This document shows, one piece after another, positions 1 to 7,430 of a DNA stretch of 64,000 nt. The notes under the pieces were generated by a model. That model did not search any database and was not told the origin of the DNA. It was given only the letters and a program-made list of their open reading frames with translations. This DNA is from Saccharospirillum alexandrii_A (lineage in GTDB: Bacteria; Pseudomonadota; Gammaproteobacteria; Pseudomonadales; Natronospirillaceae). Position 1 is the stretch's first letter; every line of letters begins with the position of its first letter. The stretch covers positions 868,001 through 932,000 of the forward strand of contig NZ_JBHZRJ010000002.1 in NCBI RefSeq assembly GCF_043641555.1, written 5' to 3'. The translations under genes and the position numbers were made by a program.

Positions 1-254
1 ATGGACGTCCAGAAGGCGGTTTTTAGCCCTTCCAGCAGCGCCGGCACGCTGGACTGGATCGACCCGGTATCAAACTCGGCCAGACCCAGGGCGACGCCCA
101 GAAAGGTGCCAAAGATGCCAATACTGGTGAGAATACTAGGTGTGTAGTTAGCGGTATGAGCGGAATAGACCGGGCCATGAAAATACAGCAGCAATACGCT
201 GATAACACCAATGAACACCCAGGTCAGGGTCGAAAATGACGCGATTATCTCCAT
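1..254 (-). CDS. MotA/TolQ/ExbB-family proton-channel protein, 5' part only (ZorA-like candidate)
   Basis: An open frame starts at the ATG at 252-254 and runs off the left edge without a stop, giving 84 codons. The translation has one membrane segment at about residues 8-22 and a second at about 38-60. It then has the stretch SVPALLEGLKTAFWTS, typical of the MotA/TolQ/ExbB (PF01618) channel fold, in which a proline begins the pore-proximal part. Such proteins form inner-membrane ion channels with a MotB/ExbD/TolR-like partner. The short N-terminus followed by TPSILTSIGIFGTFLGVALG resembles the ZorA branch of Zorya anti-phage systems, but the same fold occurs in other energising complexes, so the defence role is only a guess. 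A weak purine-rich ribosome site (TAGGTG) precedes the ATG. The 3' part and any partner gene lie outside the window. Confidence 0.7.
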   Translation of the reverse strand, partial: MEIIASFSTLTWVFIGVISVLLLYFHGPVYSAHTANYTPSILTSIGIFGTFLGVALGLAEFDTGSIQSSVPALLEGLKTAFWTS

Positions 255-353
255 GCCACACCTATTCCAAAGACAGCGATGGGCAGTATGCCACTGGCAG
301 CCCCTTGCCTCAAAGGCTGAATGCCCGCCTGGCGTCACGACGGCCTACCCGAA

Positions 354-385
354 TAAAAAAAGGCGGCCCGTGGCCGCCTTTTCAG
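354..385 (-). terminator. Rho-independent terminator of oadGAB
   Basis: A 7-bp perfect GC stem (GGCGGCC/GGCCGCC) lies 13 bp beyond the oadB stop. On the minus strand a run of T follows it. The A/T flanks on both sides make it potentially bidirectional, so it may also insulate the channel gene to its left. Confidence 0.85.
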
Positions 386-397
386 TGCTTTCCAGGG

Positions 398-1564
398 TTA
401 GCCCAGGTAACTGAGCAACACACCAGCTGCTACTGCAGACCCAATAACACCGGCCACATTGGGCCCCATGGCGTGCATTAGCAGGAAGTTCTGGTTGTTG
501 TTTTCCAGGCCTACCTTATTAGACACCCGCGCAGCCATTGGCACCGCTGATACCCCGGCCGAGCCAATCAGAGGGTTAATCGGTGTCTTGCTCATCAGGT
601 TCATCAGCTTGGCCATCAGCACACCAGTAGCCGTACCGACACAGAAAGCCGTCAGACCCAGCACCAGAATGCCCAGTGTCTCGACGTTCAGGAACGCATC
701 CGCGCTGAGTTTCGAGCCAACCGCCAGCCCCAGAAAGATGGTGACAATGTTCATCAGCGCATTCTGGGCGGTATCGCTCAGCCGCTCGACGACACCACTT
801 TCCTTCATCAGGTTGCCGAAACAGAACATGCCCAGCAGCGGCGCCGCAGACGGCAGGAACATGGCCACCAGCACTAGGACCATCAGCGGGAAAACGATCT
901 TCTCGCGTTTGCTCACAACCCGCAGCTGAGTCATGGTGATTTTGCGCTCGGCCTTGGTGGTCAGCGCCCGCATAATGGGCGGCTGGATCAGAGGTACCAG
1001 TGCCATGTAGCTGTATGCCGCAACTGCAATCGCGCCCAGAAGGTCTGGTGCCAGCTGACTGGCGACGAAGATTGAGGTCGGCCCATCGGCCCCGCCGATG
1101 ATCCCAATGGCGGCTGCATCAGCCAGCGAGAAGTCCATCCAGCCCATCGATGACATCCAGACCGCGCCGATGATGGTACCGAAAATACCAAATTGAGCCG
1201 CCGCGCCGAGAAAGAGCGTCTTCGGATTAGCCAGCATGGGACCAAAATCGGTCATCGCACCGACGCCCATAAAGATGAGCAGCGGAAAGACACCGCTTTC
1301 AATACCTATGCTGTAAACGTAGTACAGCAGACCACCCGCCGCTTCCAAATGGCCATCGGCTGCGTAGATGGGTTCGGCATACATGCCCGCCCCGGGGATG
1401 TTTACCAGAATGGCACCAAAACCAATCGGCAACAGCAGCAAGGGTTCGAAACGTTTGTTGATCGCCAGGTACAACAGCACCAGCCCGATGATGATCATCG
1501 TCAACTGACCGATGCCAAGGTTGGCGAGCCCTGACTGCCCCAATAATACGGTGAGCTTATCCAT
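398..1564 (-). CDS. oadB: Oxaloacetate decarboxylase, beta subunit (Na+ pump)
   Basis: This 388-aa polytopic inner-membrane protein is the subunit that decarboxylates carboxybiotin and couples it to Na+ export. The GGADGP motif at residues 157-162 holds the conserved membrane aspartate (Asp160). The C-terminal NPLIGSAGVSAVPMAARVSN stretch is another OadB hallmark. Length is slightly short of the 430-aa enterobacterial form but normal for marine gammaproteobacteria. It is the last gene of oadG-oadA-oadB, 11 bp after oadA, and ends just before a strong terminator. It could be confused with the methylmalonyl-CoA decarboxylase beta subunit, but OadA and OadG next door decide the call. Confidence 0.95.
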   Translation of the reverse strand: MDKLTVLLGQSGLANLGIGQLTMIIIGLVLLYLAINKRFEPLLLLPIGFGAILVNIPGAGMYAEPIYAADGHLEAAGGLLYYVYSIGIESGVFPLLIFMGVGAMTDFGPMLANPKTLFLGAAAQFGIFGTIIGAVWMSSMGWMDFSLADAAAIGIIGGADGPTSIFVASQLAPDLLGAIAVAAYSYMALVPLIQPPIMRALTTKAERKITMTQLRVVSKREKIVFPLMVLVLVAMFLPSAAPLLGMFCFGNLMKESGVVERLSDTAQNALMNIVTIFLGLAVGSKLSADAFLNVETLGILVLGLTAFCVGTATGVLMAKLMNLMSKTPINPLIGSAGVSAVPMAARVSNKVGLENNNQNFLLMHAMGPNVAGVIGSAVAAGVLLSYLG

Positions 1565-1575
1565 TCTTTATTCCC

Positions 1576-3375
1576 TCACAACGTCAGCAGGGTATCGCCA
1601 ACGGACACCGAGTCGCCTTCTTTGACCTGGATAGTCCCAACGGTACCGGCCTGGGGAGCGCTGACTTCGGTTTCCATTTTCATGGCTTCCAGAATCATCA
1701 CCACCTGGCCTTCTTCAACGGTGTCGCCTGGCTGAACCAGAATCTTGAAAATATTGCCGGCCAGCGGGGCAGGCACTTCGGTTCCACTTTCGGCGGGCGC
1801 AGCGGGCGCCGAGGAGACTTCCCCGCCCTCACTGATGTCCGTCTTATAGGTTTTGCCGTTGATCGACACACTGACGCCACCGGTCGCATCAACCTGGGCA
1901 ACGTAGGACTTACCATTGATGGCGACGGTATAGGTTGCCGCCTCAGCCTTGCCTGCTTTGGCCGGGCTGGCCACCGCAGCGGTGGGCACCGGTTCAAAGG
2001 CTTCGGCATTGCCACGATTCTGCAGGAATTTCAGTCCTATTTGCGGGAACAGCGCGTAAGTCAGCACATCGTCAACTACGGCCTCAGCGAGTCTAATGTC
2101 TTTTTCTTTGGCGATGCCTTCCAACTCGGCCGTCAGCTTGTCCATTTCGTCATCAATCATGTCGGCCGGACGGCAGGTAATGGCCTCGCCACCATTAAGC
2201 ACCTTGGCCTGCAAGTCGCTGTCGAAGGGGGCCGGCGCAGAACCGTATTCGCCTTTGAGAATGGCCTGGGTTTCCTTGGAGATGGACTTGTAACGCTCAC
2301 CGGTCAAGACGTTCAGCACGGCCTGAGTGCCCACGATTTGGGACGTTGGTGTCACCAGCGGAATGTAGCCCAGGTCTTTGCGCACCTTCGGGATTTCATC
2401 GAGAACGGCGTCGAACTTGTCGCCAGCGCCCTGCTCTTTCAGCTGACTTTCCATATTGGTCAGCATGCCACCCGGCACCTGAGCAACCAAAATACGCGAA
2501 TCAACACCGCGCAACTGGCCTTCAAAGGCGGCGTATTTCTTGCGAACGGAGCGGAAGTAAGCGGCGATTTCTTCCAGCTTGAGCAGATCGAACCCCGGGT
2601 CGCGGTCGGTGCCTTCCAAGGCAGAAACAATCGACTCTGTCGGCGAATGGCCGTAGGTCATCGACATGGAAGAAATAGCGGTATCGACATGATCGATACC
2701 GGCTTCAATGGCTTTCAGCAGGGTCATCGACGACAGACCTGCGGTTGCATGGCAATGCAGGCTGATCGGGATATCCAGCGCCGCTTTGAGCTTGGTAACC
2801 AGCTCAAAGGCATCGTAGGGCGTGAGAATGCCGGACATGTCTTTAATTGCCAGTGAATCGGCGCCCATGTCTTCGATTTCCCGGGCCAGTTGAACCCAGT
2901 TCTCGGTATTGTGAACCGGGCTGGTGGTGTACGAGATCGTACCCTGGGCATGCGCTCCGTTGGCTTTCACAGCAGCCATGGCACGCTGTAGATTGCGCGG
3001 GTCGTTCATGGCATCAAATACCCGGAAGACATCAACGCCGTTGGTCACAGCACGTTCGACAAAACGGTCCACCACATCATCGGCATAATGACGGTAACCG
3101 AGCAGGTTCTGACCGCGCAGCAGCATTTGCTGACGGGTATTGGGCATCGCCTTTTTCAGTTCGCGGATGCGGTCCCAGGGGTCTTCACCCAGGTAACGGA
3201 TGCAGGCATCAAAGGTTGCCCCACCCCAGGATTCAACAGACCAGTAGCCTATGTTGTCGAGCTTTTCACAAATGGGCAGCATGTCATCGATGCGCAGCCG
3301 GGTTGCGAACAGCGACTGATGAGCATCGCGCAGTACGACATCGGTCAGCTTGATTGGATTCTTGTTAGCACTCAT
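1576..3375 (-). CDS. oadA: Oxaloacetate decarboxylase, alpha subunit (biotin carrier and carboxyltransferase)
   Basis: This 599-aa cytoplasmic subunit moves the carboxyl group of oxaloacetate to biotin, giving pyruvate. The N-terminal HMGL-like TIM barrel shows the RDAHQSL metal and substrate motif (Asp17), the IKDM lysine (Lys178) and the metal-binding HCH at 207-209. A conserved carboxylase domain follows, then an Ala/Pro-rich linker (about 470-530). The C-terminal biotinyl domain has EAMKMET with the biotinylated Lys566. It lies between oadG (41 bp upstream) and oadB. Biotin must be attached by BirA, which ties it to the biotin importer at 60434-62322. Confidence 0.96.
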   Translation of the reverse strand: MSANKNPIKLTDVVLRDAHQSLFATRLRIDDMLPICEKLDNIGYWSVESWGGATFDACIRYLGEDPWDRIRELKKAMPNTRQQMLLRGQNLLGYRHYADDVVDRFVERAVTNGVDVFRVFDAMNDPRNLQRAMAAVKANGAHAQGTISYTTSPVHNTENWVQLAREIEDMGADSLAIKDMSGILTPYDAFELVTKLKAALDIPISLHCHATAGLSSMTLLKAIEAGIDHVDTAISSMSMTYGHSPTESIVSALEGTDRDPGFDLLKLEEIAAYFRSVRKKYAAFEGQLRGVDSRILVAQVPGGMLTNMESQLKEQGAGDKFDAVLDEIPKVRKDLGYIPLVTPTSQIVGTQAVLNVLTGERYKSISKETQAILKGEYGSAPAPFDSDLQAKVLNGGEAITCRPADMIDDEMDKLTAELEGIAKEKDIRLAEAVVDDVLTYALFPQIGLKFLQNRGNAEAFEPVPTAAVASPAKAGKAEAATYTVAINGKSYVAQVDATGGVSVSINGKTYKTDISEGGEVSSAPAAPAESGTEVPAPLAGNIFKILVQPGDTVEEGQVVMILEAMKMETEVSAPQAGTVGTIQVKEGDSVSVGDTLLTL

Positions 3376-3416
3376 GGCAATCGCCCTTAGCGTTCAGTGA
3401 AATGGGTTGGCAATGG

Positions 3417-3647
3417 TCAGTGGCCGTGCACGGCCTTGACAGCAGCGGCAACCGCCGCCAGTTCAGTCAAATCCTCTGCGGCAGCGGGTCGCCGCTTGCC
3501 TCTGGGTTCCGGTTCAGGCTGGCCAAAAAACCGGTTTATGATCCTGGACATCAGGGTGGTACCAATCACCAGAACGGTTAAGAATACGAAGACGGTACCC
3601 ATTCCCATGATCAGGAGCGAAAACCCTTCTGTTAGCAATTCGGACAT
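3417..3647 (-). CDS. oadG: Oxaloacetate decarboxylase, gamma subunit
   Basis: This 76-aa protein has one N-terminal membrane span (about residues 10-32) and a charged C-terminal tail. That is the usual layout of OadG, which holds the alpha and beta subunits together and speeds decarboxylation through a bound metal at its tail. The final HGH at the C-terminus fits the metal-binding role. The ATG is preceded by AAGGA at good spacing. It is the first gene of the operon. Sequence identity in this family is low, so the call rests on size, topology and position before oadA. Confidence 0.88.
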   Translation of the reverse strand: MSELLTEGFSLLIMGMGTVFVFLTVLVIGTTLMSRIINRFFGQPEPEPRGKRRPAAAEDLTELAAVAAAVKAVHGH

Positions 3648-3981
3648 CAGGAGATCCTTATTGTTGGCCGGCCGTAGAGTTGCCCTTCAAACCACCGCTG
3701 CAACGGTGCGTTCAGCACCCTGACCGCCGGTCTGAATTCTGTCTCTGAATGGTTGATAGTGGCTGATTTTGCCGGTAGCAGCACAGCGCCGAGCGACGGT
3801 AGGGTACCCCAAATCCGAGAATTGGCGCAACAGAGGCCAGTTCAGCAACTTTCGCAACAAACTGTTGCAATATACTGAATTGACAGGGATTTTCGGCCTT
3901 GATTCGACCTTGGTCTCAGGTAGACTGCGCGGTTGTTTTTCACTCAATTTGAGAGTACCACACCGTGATTGCGAGCCAGGC
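3648..3981. other. Divergent intergenic region oadG / dusC
   Basis: About 330 bp without a gene lies between oadG (minus) and dusC (plus). It is AT-rich around 3840-3885 and contains several GCAAC/GTTGC copies (for example GCAACTTTCGCAAC at 3846-3859), which could be operator half-sites. I know of no regulator to assign. It must hold the promoters of both flanking units. Confidence 0.5.
3899..3926 (+). promoter_or_regulatory. Candidate sigma-70 promoter of dusC
   Basis: TTGATT (3899-3904), a 16-bp spacer and TAGACT (3921-3926) lie about 55 bp before the dusC start. The match is moderate. An alternative -10 is TATACT at 3871-3876. Confidence 0.35.
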
Positions 3982-4944
3982 ATGCGCTTGATTCTAGCCC
4001 CGATGGAAGGGCTTGCCGATGTTTACCTGCGTCGGCTGATAACCGCTCAGGGCGGCTTCGATCGCGTTGTCTCCGAATTTGTTCGAGTCGTAGACCAATT
4101 GCTTCCGGAAAGTGTTTTTTACAACGTCTGCCCGGAACTTTTGCAAGGCGGTCGGACGGACAGTGGCACCCCGGTTCGGGTTCAGCTCCTTGGCAACCAC
4201 CTGGACGCCCTGGCTGCCAATGCCCAACGCGCCATAGCGCTGGGCTCGGATGGTATTGACCTGAATTTCGGCTGCCCCAGCAAAACGGTAAACCGCAGCC
4301 AGGGAGGCGCGGTGCTGCTGCGCGAGCCAGACACCCTGTATCAGGTGGTAAGAGCTGTCCGGGAAGCACTGCCAGCGCACCTGGTCGTTTCGGCTAAAAT
4401 GCGCCTAGGCTACGACGATACCGAACTGATGCTCGATAACGCCAGGGCCATTGCTGACGCCGGCGCGACTGAACTGACTGTTCATGCACGAACCCGTGCC
4501 CAGGGCTATGCGCCCCCGGCTCACTGGCACGAACTCGCCCGTATAAGGGAAGCGATAACCATACCACTGATCGCCAATGGCGATGTCTGGACACCGGCCG
4601 ATTACCGGGCATGTCGTCAAATTGCAGGAACCCCTGACATCATGCTGGGCCGCGGAGCCATCCGGCACCCTGACCTGGCCCAACGCATTCGTCACAATGA
4701 CGAGACGCCGATGGCGTGGGCGCGTTTAGCCGGGTTGATTGGTCAGTTCTGGCGTGAGGTGCGCCGGGATATGCCAGAAAAATACTGCGCCGGGCGTCTC
4801 AAGCAATGGCTTAATCATCTCAGGGCAGTGCATCCGGATGCCGAACGCTTGTGGCACAAAGTCCGTGCCGAACGCTCCCTACCAGCGCTGGACACCCTGA
4901 TTCGAGCCTTGGAAGCAGACCCTGAGGGCATGACAGAAGACTGA
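3982..4944 (+). CDS. dusC: tRNA-dihydrouridine(16) synthase
   Basis: The frame stays open well upstream, but the family start MRLILAPMEGLAD lies at the ATG at 3982, giving 320 aa, the normal DusC length. This is a flavin-dependent TIM-barrel enzyme that reduces uridine in the tRNA D-loop. Visible family marks are the N-terminal APMEG, the NFGCPSKTV motif with the catalytic cysteine, and the VSAKMRLGYDD and ELTVHARTRAQGY stretches that bind FMN and tRNA. The DusC branch (U16) is favoured over DusA/DusB by the N-terminus and the C-terminal WLNHLR helix. It is transcribed alone toward the tRNA cluster. Confidence 0.92.
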   Translation: MRLILAPMEGLADVYLRRLITAQGGFDRVVSEFVRVVDQLLPESVFYNVCPELLQGGRTDSGTPVRVQLLGNHLDALAANAQRAIALGSDGIDLNFGCPSKTVNRSQGGAVLLREPDTLYQVVRAVREALPAHLVVSAKMRLGYDDTELMLDNARAIADAGATELTVHARTRAQGYAPPAHWHELARIREAITIPLIANGDVWTPADYRACRQIAGTPDIMLGRGAIRHPDLAQRIRHNDETPMAWARLAGLIGQFWREVRRDMPEKYCAGRLKQWLNHLRAVHPDAERLWHKVRAERSLPALDTLIRALEADPEGMTED

Positions 4945-5060
4945 TCGAATGACGGCCTGTCGCGTTAGCAACATCAGCATAGGGGCAATGAACAAGCAGA
5001 GGGGAAGCGTTGCAATTGAACTAAAAAACAGACGACTTGACGGCAAGAGGGAAGCAGAAA

Positions 5061-5137
5061 TGGCGCGCCCGGCACGATTCGAACGTGCGACCGCCTGGTT
5101 CGTAGCCAGGTACTCTATCCAGCTGAGCTACGGGCGC
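5061..5137 (-). tRNA. tRNA-Arg(ACG), copy 1
   Basis: A 77-nt cloverleaf with encoded CCA is present. The anticodon arm CCTGG-CTACGAA-CCAGG gives ACG, read as ICG after deamination, for CGU/CGC/CGA. The 7-bp acceptor GCGCCCG pairs with CGGGCGC. The TTCGAAT T-loop is intact. The mature part is identical to the copy at 5282-5358. It is the last gene of the tRNA-Ser, tRNA-Arg, tRNA-Arg array downstream of csrA, a typical gammaproteobacterial arrangement. Confidence 0.97.
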
Positions 5138-5281
5138 GTACAACACCGAAGTTTTACCTCACCGGTGTGAGAGGGCTTATAAGCAAGTTACGCTGGTGCG
5201 CAGCCCTGCTGTTTACTCTGTTGCTTTCTCATTCCACCCTGCCTGCATCAGCAACCACAAGGTTGGTGACACTGGTAGTAA

Positions 5282-5358
5282 TGGCGCGCCCGGCACGATT
5301 CGAACGTGCGACCGCCTGGTTCGTAGCCAGGTACTCTATCCAGCTGAGCTACGGGCGC
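5282..5358 (-). tRNA. tRNA-Arg(ACG), copy 2
   Basis: This is identical over 77 nt to the copy at 5061-5137, with the same ACG anticodon and encoded CCA. It lies 144 bp upstream of it in the direction of transcription and 87 bp after tRNA-Ser, so the three are probably made as one precursor. Confidence 0.97.
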
Positions 5359-5445
5359 GTAGATTGGCGAAACCGTCTCCGTTTTCGCCTTGCCTTCCAG
5401 TCTGTGGCTTGTGGTTTTAACGCCTTCAGCCTTCACGGAAAACAA

Positions 5446-5535
5446 TGGCGGAGAGAGAGGGATTCGAACCCTCGATAGGATTTCTCCTATACACCCTTAG
5501 CAGGGGTGCGCCTTCAGCCACTCGGCCATCTCTCC
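5446..5535 (-). tRNA. tRNA-Ser(GCT)
   Basis: A 90-nt class II tRNA with a long variable arm (TATAGGAGAAATCCTAT region). The anticodon arm CACCC-CTGCTAA-GGGTG gives GCT, reading AGC/AGU. The acceptor GGAGAGA pairs with TCTCTCC, the discriminator is G, and CCA is encoded. Just upstream on the minus strand a GCGCGCC stretch follows GATAACAT, which looks like a -10 region with the GC-rich discriminator of stringently controlled stable-RNA promoters. Confidence 0.97.
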
Positions 5536-5641
5536 AAACAACGGCGCGCATGTTATCATGTTTTTCGCAAAAGAAAAGGAAAAACTTCAATAAAATGAAG
5601 CGATTAGCTCCATTTCATCAACACGCTTCTGCCCTGGCCGG

Positions 5642-5836
5642 CTAGAGGTCATCCTCACCTTCAGGGTGACCCATCTCCCGCTGAATACGCTGATAGATTT
5701 CTTCACGGTGCACAGCAACGTCCTTGGGGGCATTCACACCAATACGAACCTGATTACCCTTGACCCCCAACACAGTCACAGTGACTTCATCACCGATCAT
5801 GAGTGTTTCACCTACACGGCGTGTCAAAATAAGCAT
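5642..5836 (-). CDS. csrA: Carbon storage regulator, translational regulator CsrA/RsmA
   Basis: This 64-aa protein matches the CsrA family along its whole length. It starts MLILTRRVGETLMIGD, includes the RNA-binding residues of beta-1 (Leu4, Arg6) and beta-5 (VHREEIYQ with the key Arg), and has a variable acidic tail. A dimer binds GGA in hairpin loops near ribosome sites and blocks or stabilises mRNAs for carbon use, motility and biofilm. A good ribosome site, TAGGAGAG, lies before the ATG and itself contains a GGA. It sits between lysC and tRNA-Ser as in Pseudomonas. Confidence 0.98.
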   Translation of the reverse strand: MLILTRRVGETLMIGDEVTVTVLGVKGNQVRIGVNAPKDVAVHREEIYQRIQREMGHPEGEDDL

Positions 5837-5930
5837 CTAAACTCTCCTAAATGTTCTGGAAACTTCCAGTATCCAGCTCCTGGTTGTGCCATTTGTCCGT
5901 GGTGGCCCATTCCTGGGGACCAACATCCTT
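5837..5930 (-). promoter_or_regulatory. csrA leader with many GGA motifs (probable autoregulation)
   Basis: The 94 nt before the csrA start carry seven GGA triplets on the sense (minus) strand. Those nearest the start read CAGGAGC, CTGGATA, CTGGAAG and TAGGAGA, the last being the ribosome site. One lies in an inverted repeat, CTGGAAGTTTCCAG. CsrA is known in E. coli to repress its own translation through such sites. The density here suggests the same, but binding is inferred. Confidence 0.5.
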
Positions 5931-6087
5931 TTAACAAATACACATCAGAGTATTGACCACATACATTAAAAATAAAGCCGGATCGTCCACATTTCTGCAA
6001 GAACCCGCCTTTATCCGCACTTTACAGCCTGACATTCCGGGCAGTGGAATGCAGGCCTTTCGCTATCGAAACCGATAACTGACCGGT

Positions 6088-7320
6088 TTAACGATTCTGC
6101 TCACGCGCATCCAGCTCAAACGCAGAATGGAGCGCACGTACTGCCAGCTCAAGGTAACGTTCGGCAATAACCACGGCAACCTTGATCTCAGACGTAGAAA
6201 TCATTTGTATATTGATGTTCTCTGCCGCCAGTGTATCGAACATTTTCGACGCTACGCCAGCATGAGACCGCATGCCAACCCCTACAATAGAGACCTTGGC
6301 AATGTTGGCATCCCCGCGGACTTCACGCGCGCCCAGGTCATTGCCAACTTCGTTGAGCACTTTCTTGACACGTTCGAAGTCATTGCGGTGCACCGTAAAG
6401 GTGAAATCCGTGGAATTATCATCGGCCACGTTCTGAACGATCATATCCACTTCTATATTCGCAGCGCTAACCGGCCCCAGAATGCGACTGGCCACACCGG
6501 GGATATCCGGCACACCCAACACGGTCAGTTTGGCTTCATCGCGGTTAAAGGCAATGCCTGAAATCACCGGCTGTTCCATTGGCTGTTCTTCCTCCAGCGT
6601 AATCAAAGTGCCCGGGCCATCGACGAAACTCGACAAAACCCGAAGCGGAACGTTGTACTTGCCAGCAAATTCAACCGACCGGATCTGCAATACCTTAGAT
6701 CCCTGACTGGCCATTTCCAGCATTTCTTCAAAGGTAATCTTGTCGAGGCGCCGGGCACTGTCGACCACTCTGGGGTCGGTTGTGTAAACACCGTCGACAT
6801 CGGTGTAAATCTGGCACTCATCGGCCTTCAGCGCCGCAGCCAGTGCCACGGCAGTGGTATCAGACCCGCCACGCCCCAGCGTTGTTGTGTTACCCAGCTC
6901 ATCAACCCCCTGAAAACCGGCCACTACGACCACTCGGCCGGTCTTCAGGTCGTTCTGTATTGCCTCGACATCAATATGCTTGATGCGCGCCTTGGTATGG
7001 GCACTGTCGGTCACTATCCGCACCTGGTCACCGGTGTAGGACCGGGCCGAACAGCCCCGCTTCTGCAACGCCATGCTCAACAAGGCAATGGTGACCTGCT
7101 CGCCGGTCGAGACCAGAACATCCATCTCGCGCGGGTTGGGCTGATCGGTAATGGCAGAAGCCAATGACAGCAGGCGATTGGTCTCACCGCTCATGGCAGA
7201 TACGACGACGACCACATCGTGGCCATTATCGCAAAACGATTTCACTTTATCAGCGACATGCTCTATCCGGTCAGTCGTACCAACCGAGGTGCCGCCGTAT
7301 TTCTGGACGTACAGAGCCAT
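6088..7320 (-). CDS. lysC: Aspartate kinase
   Basis: This 410-aa enzyme phosphorylates aspartate, the first step to lysine, diaminopimelate, threonine and methionine. The N-terminal kinase domain shows KYGGTSV at residues 7-13, VVVSAMSG and the GRGGSDTTA catalytic loop. Two ACT domains (about 265-410) bind feedback inhibitors. This is the monofunctional form with an internal start for a small subunit in some bacteria; MEQPVISGIAF near residue 245 could serve as one, which is speculative. It lies between alaS and csrA as in Pseudomonas, 110 bp after alaS. With dapC and dapD at 51399-54052 it feeds peptidoglycan precursors. Confidence 0.96.
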   Translation of the reverse strand: MALYVQKYGGTSVGTTDRIEHVADKVKSFCDNGHDVVVVVSAMSGETNRLLSLASAITDQPNPREMDVLVSTGEQVTIALLSMALQKRGCSARSYTGDQVRIVTDSAHTKARIKHIDVEAIQNDLKTGRVVVVAGFQGVDELGNTTTLGRGGSDTTAVALAAALKADECQIYTDVDGVYTTDPRVVDSARRLDKITFEEMLEMASQGSKVLQIRSVEFAGKYNVPLRVLSSFVDGPGTLITLEEEQPMEQPVISGIAFNRDEAKLTVLGVPDIPGVASRILGPVSAANIEVDMIVQNVADDNSTDFTFTVHRNDFERVKKVLNEVGNDLGAREVRGDANIAKVSIVGVGMRSHAGVASKMFDTLAAENINIQMISTSEIKVAVVIAERYLELAVRALHSAFELDAREQNR

Positions 7321-7430
7321 GGGACCCGTTCCGAAACAGTAGCTGTATGTTAAACAGGGTTAGTCGCACCCTGCCCCTCAATGTCAGCCCCGCGAATGCA
7401 ACAGCCCCGCGTGCTGACAGCGATTAATGC

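Noticed and set aside
23..211. 62-codon open frame on the minus strand at the left edge
   Set aside because: It is an out-of-frame shadow; the channel-protein frame starting at 254 has membrane segments and a family motif.
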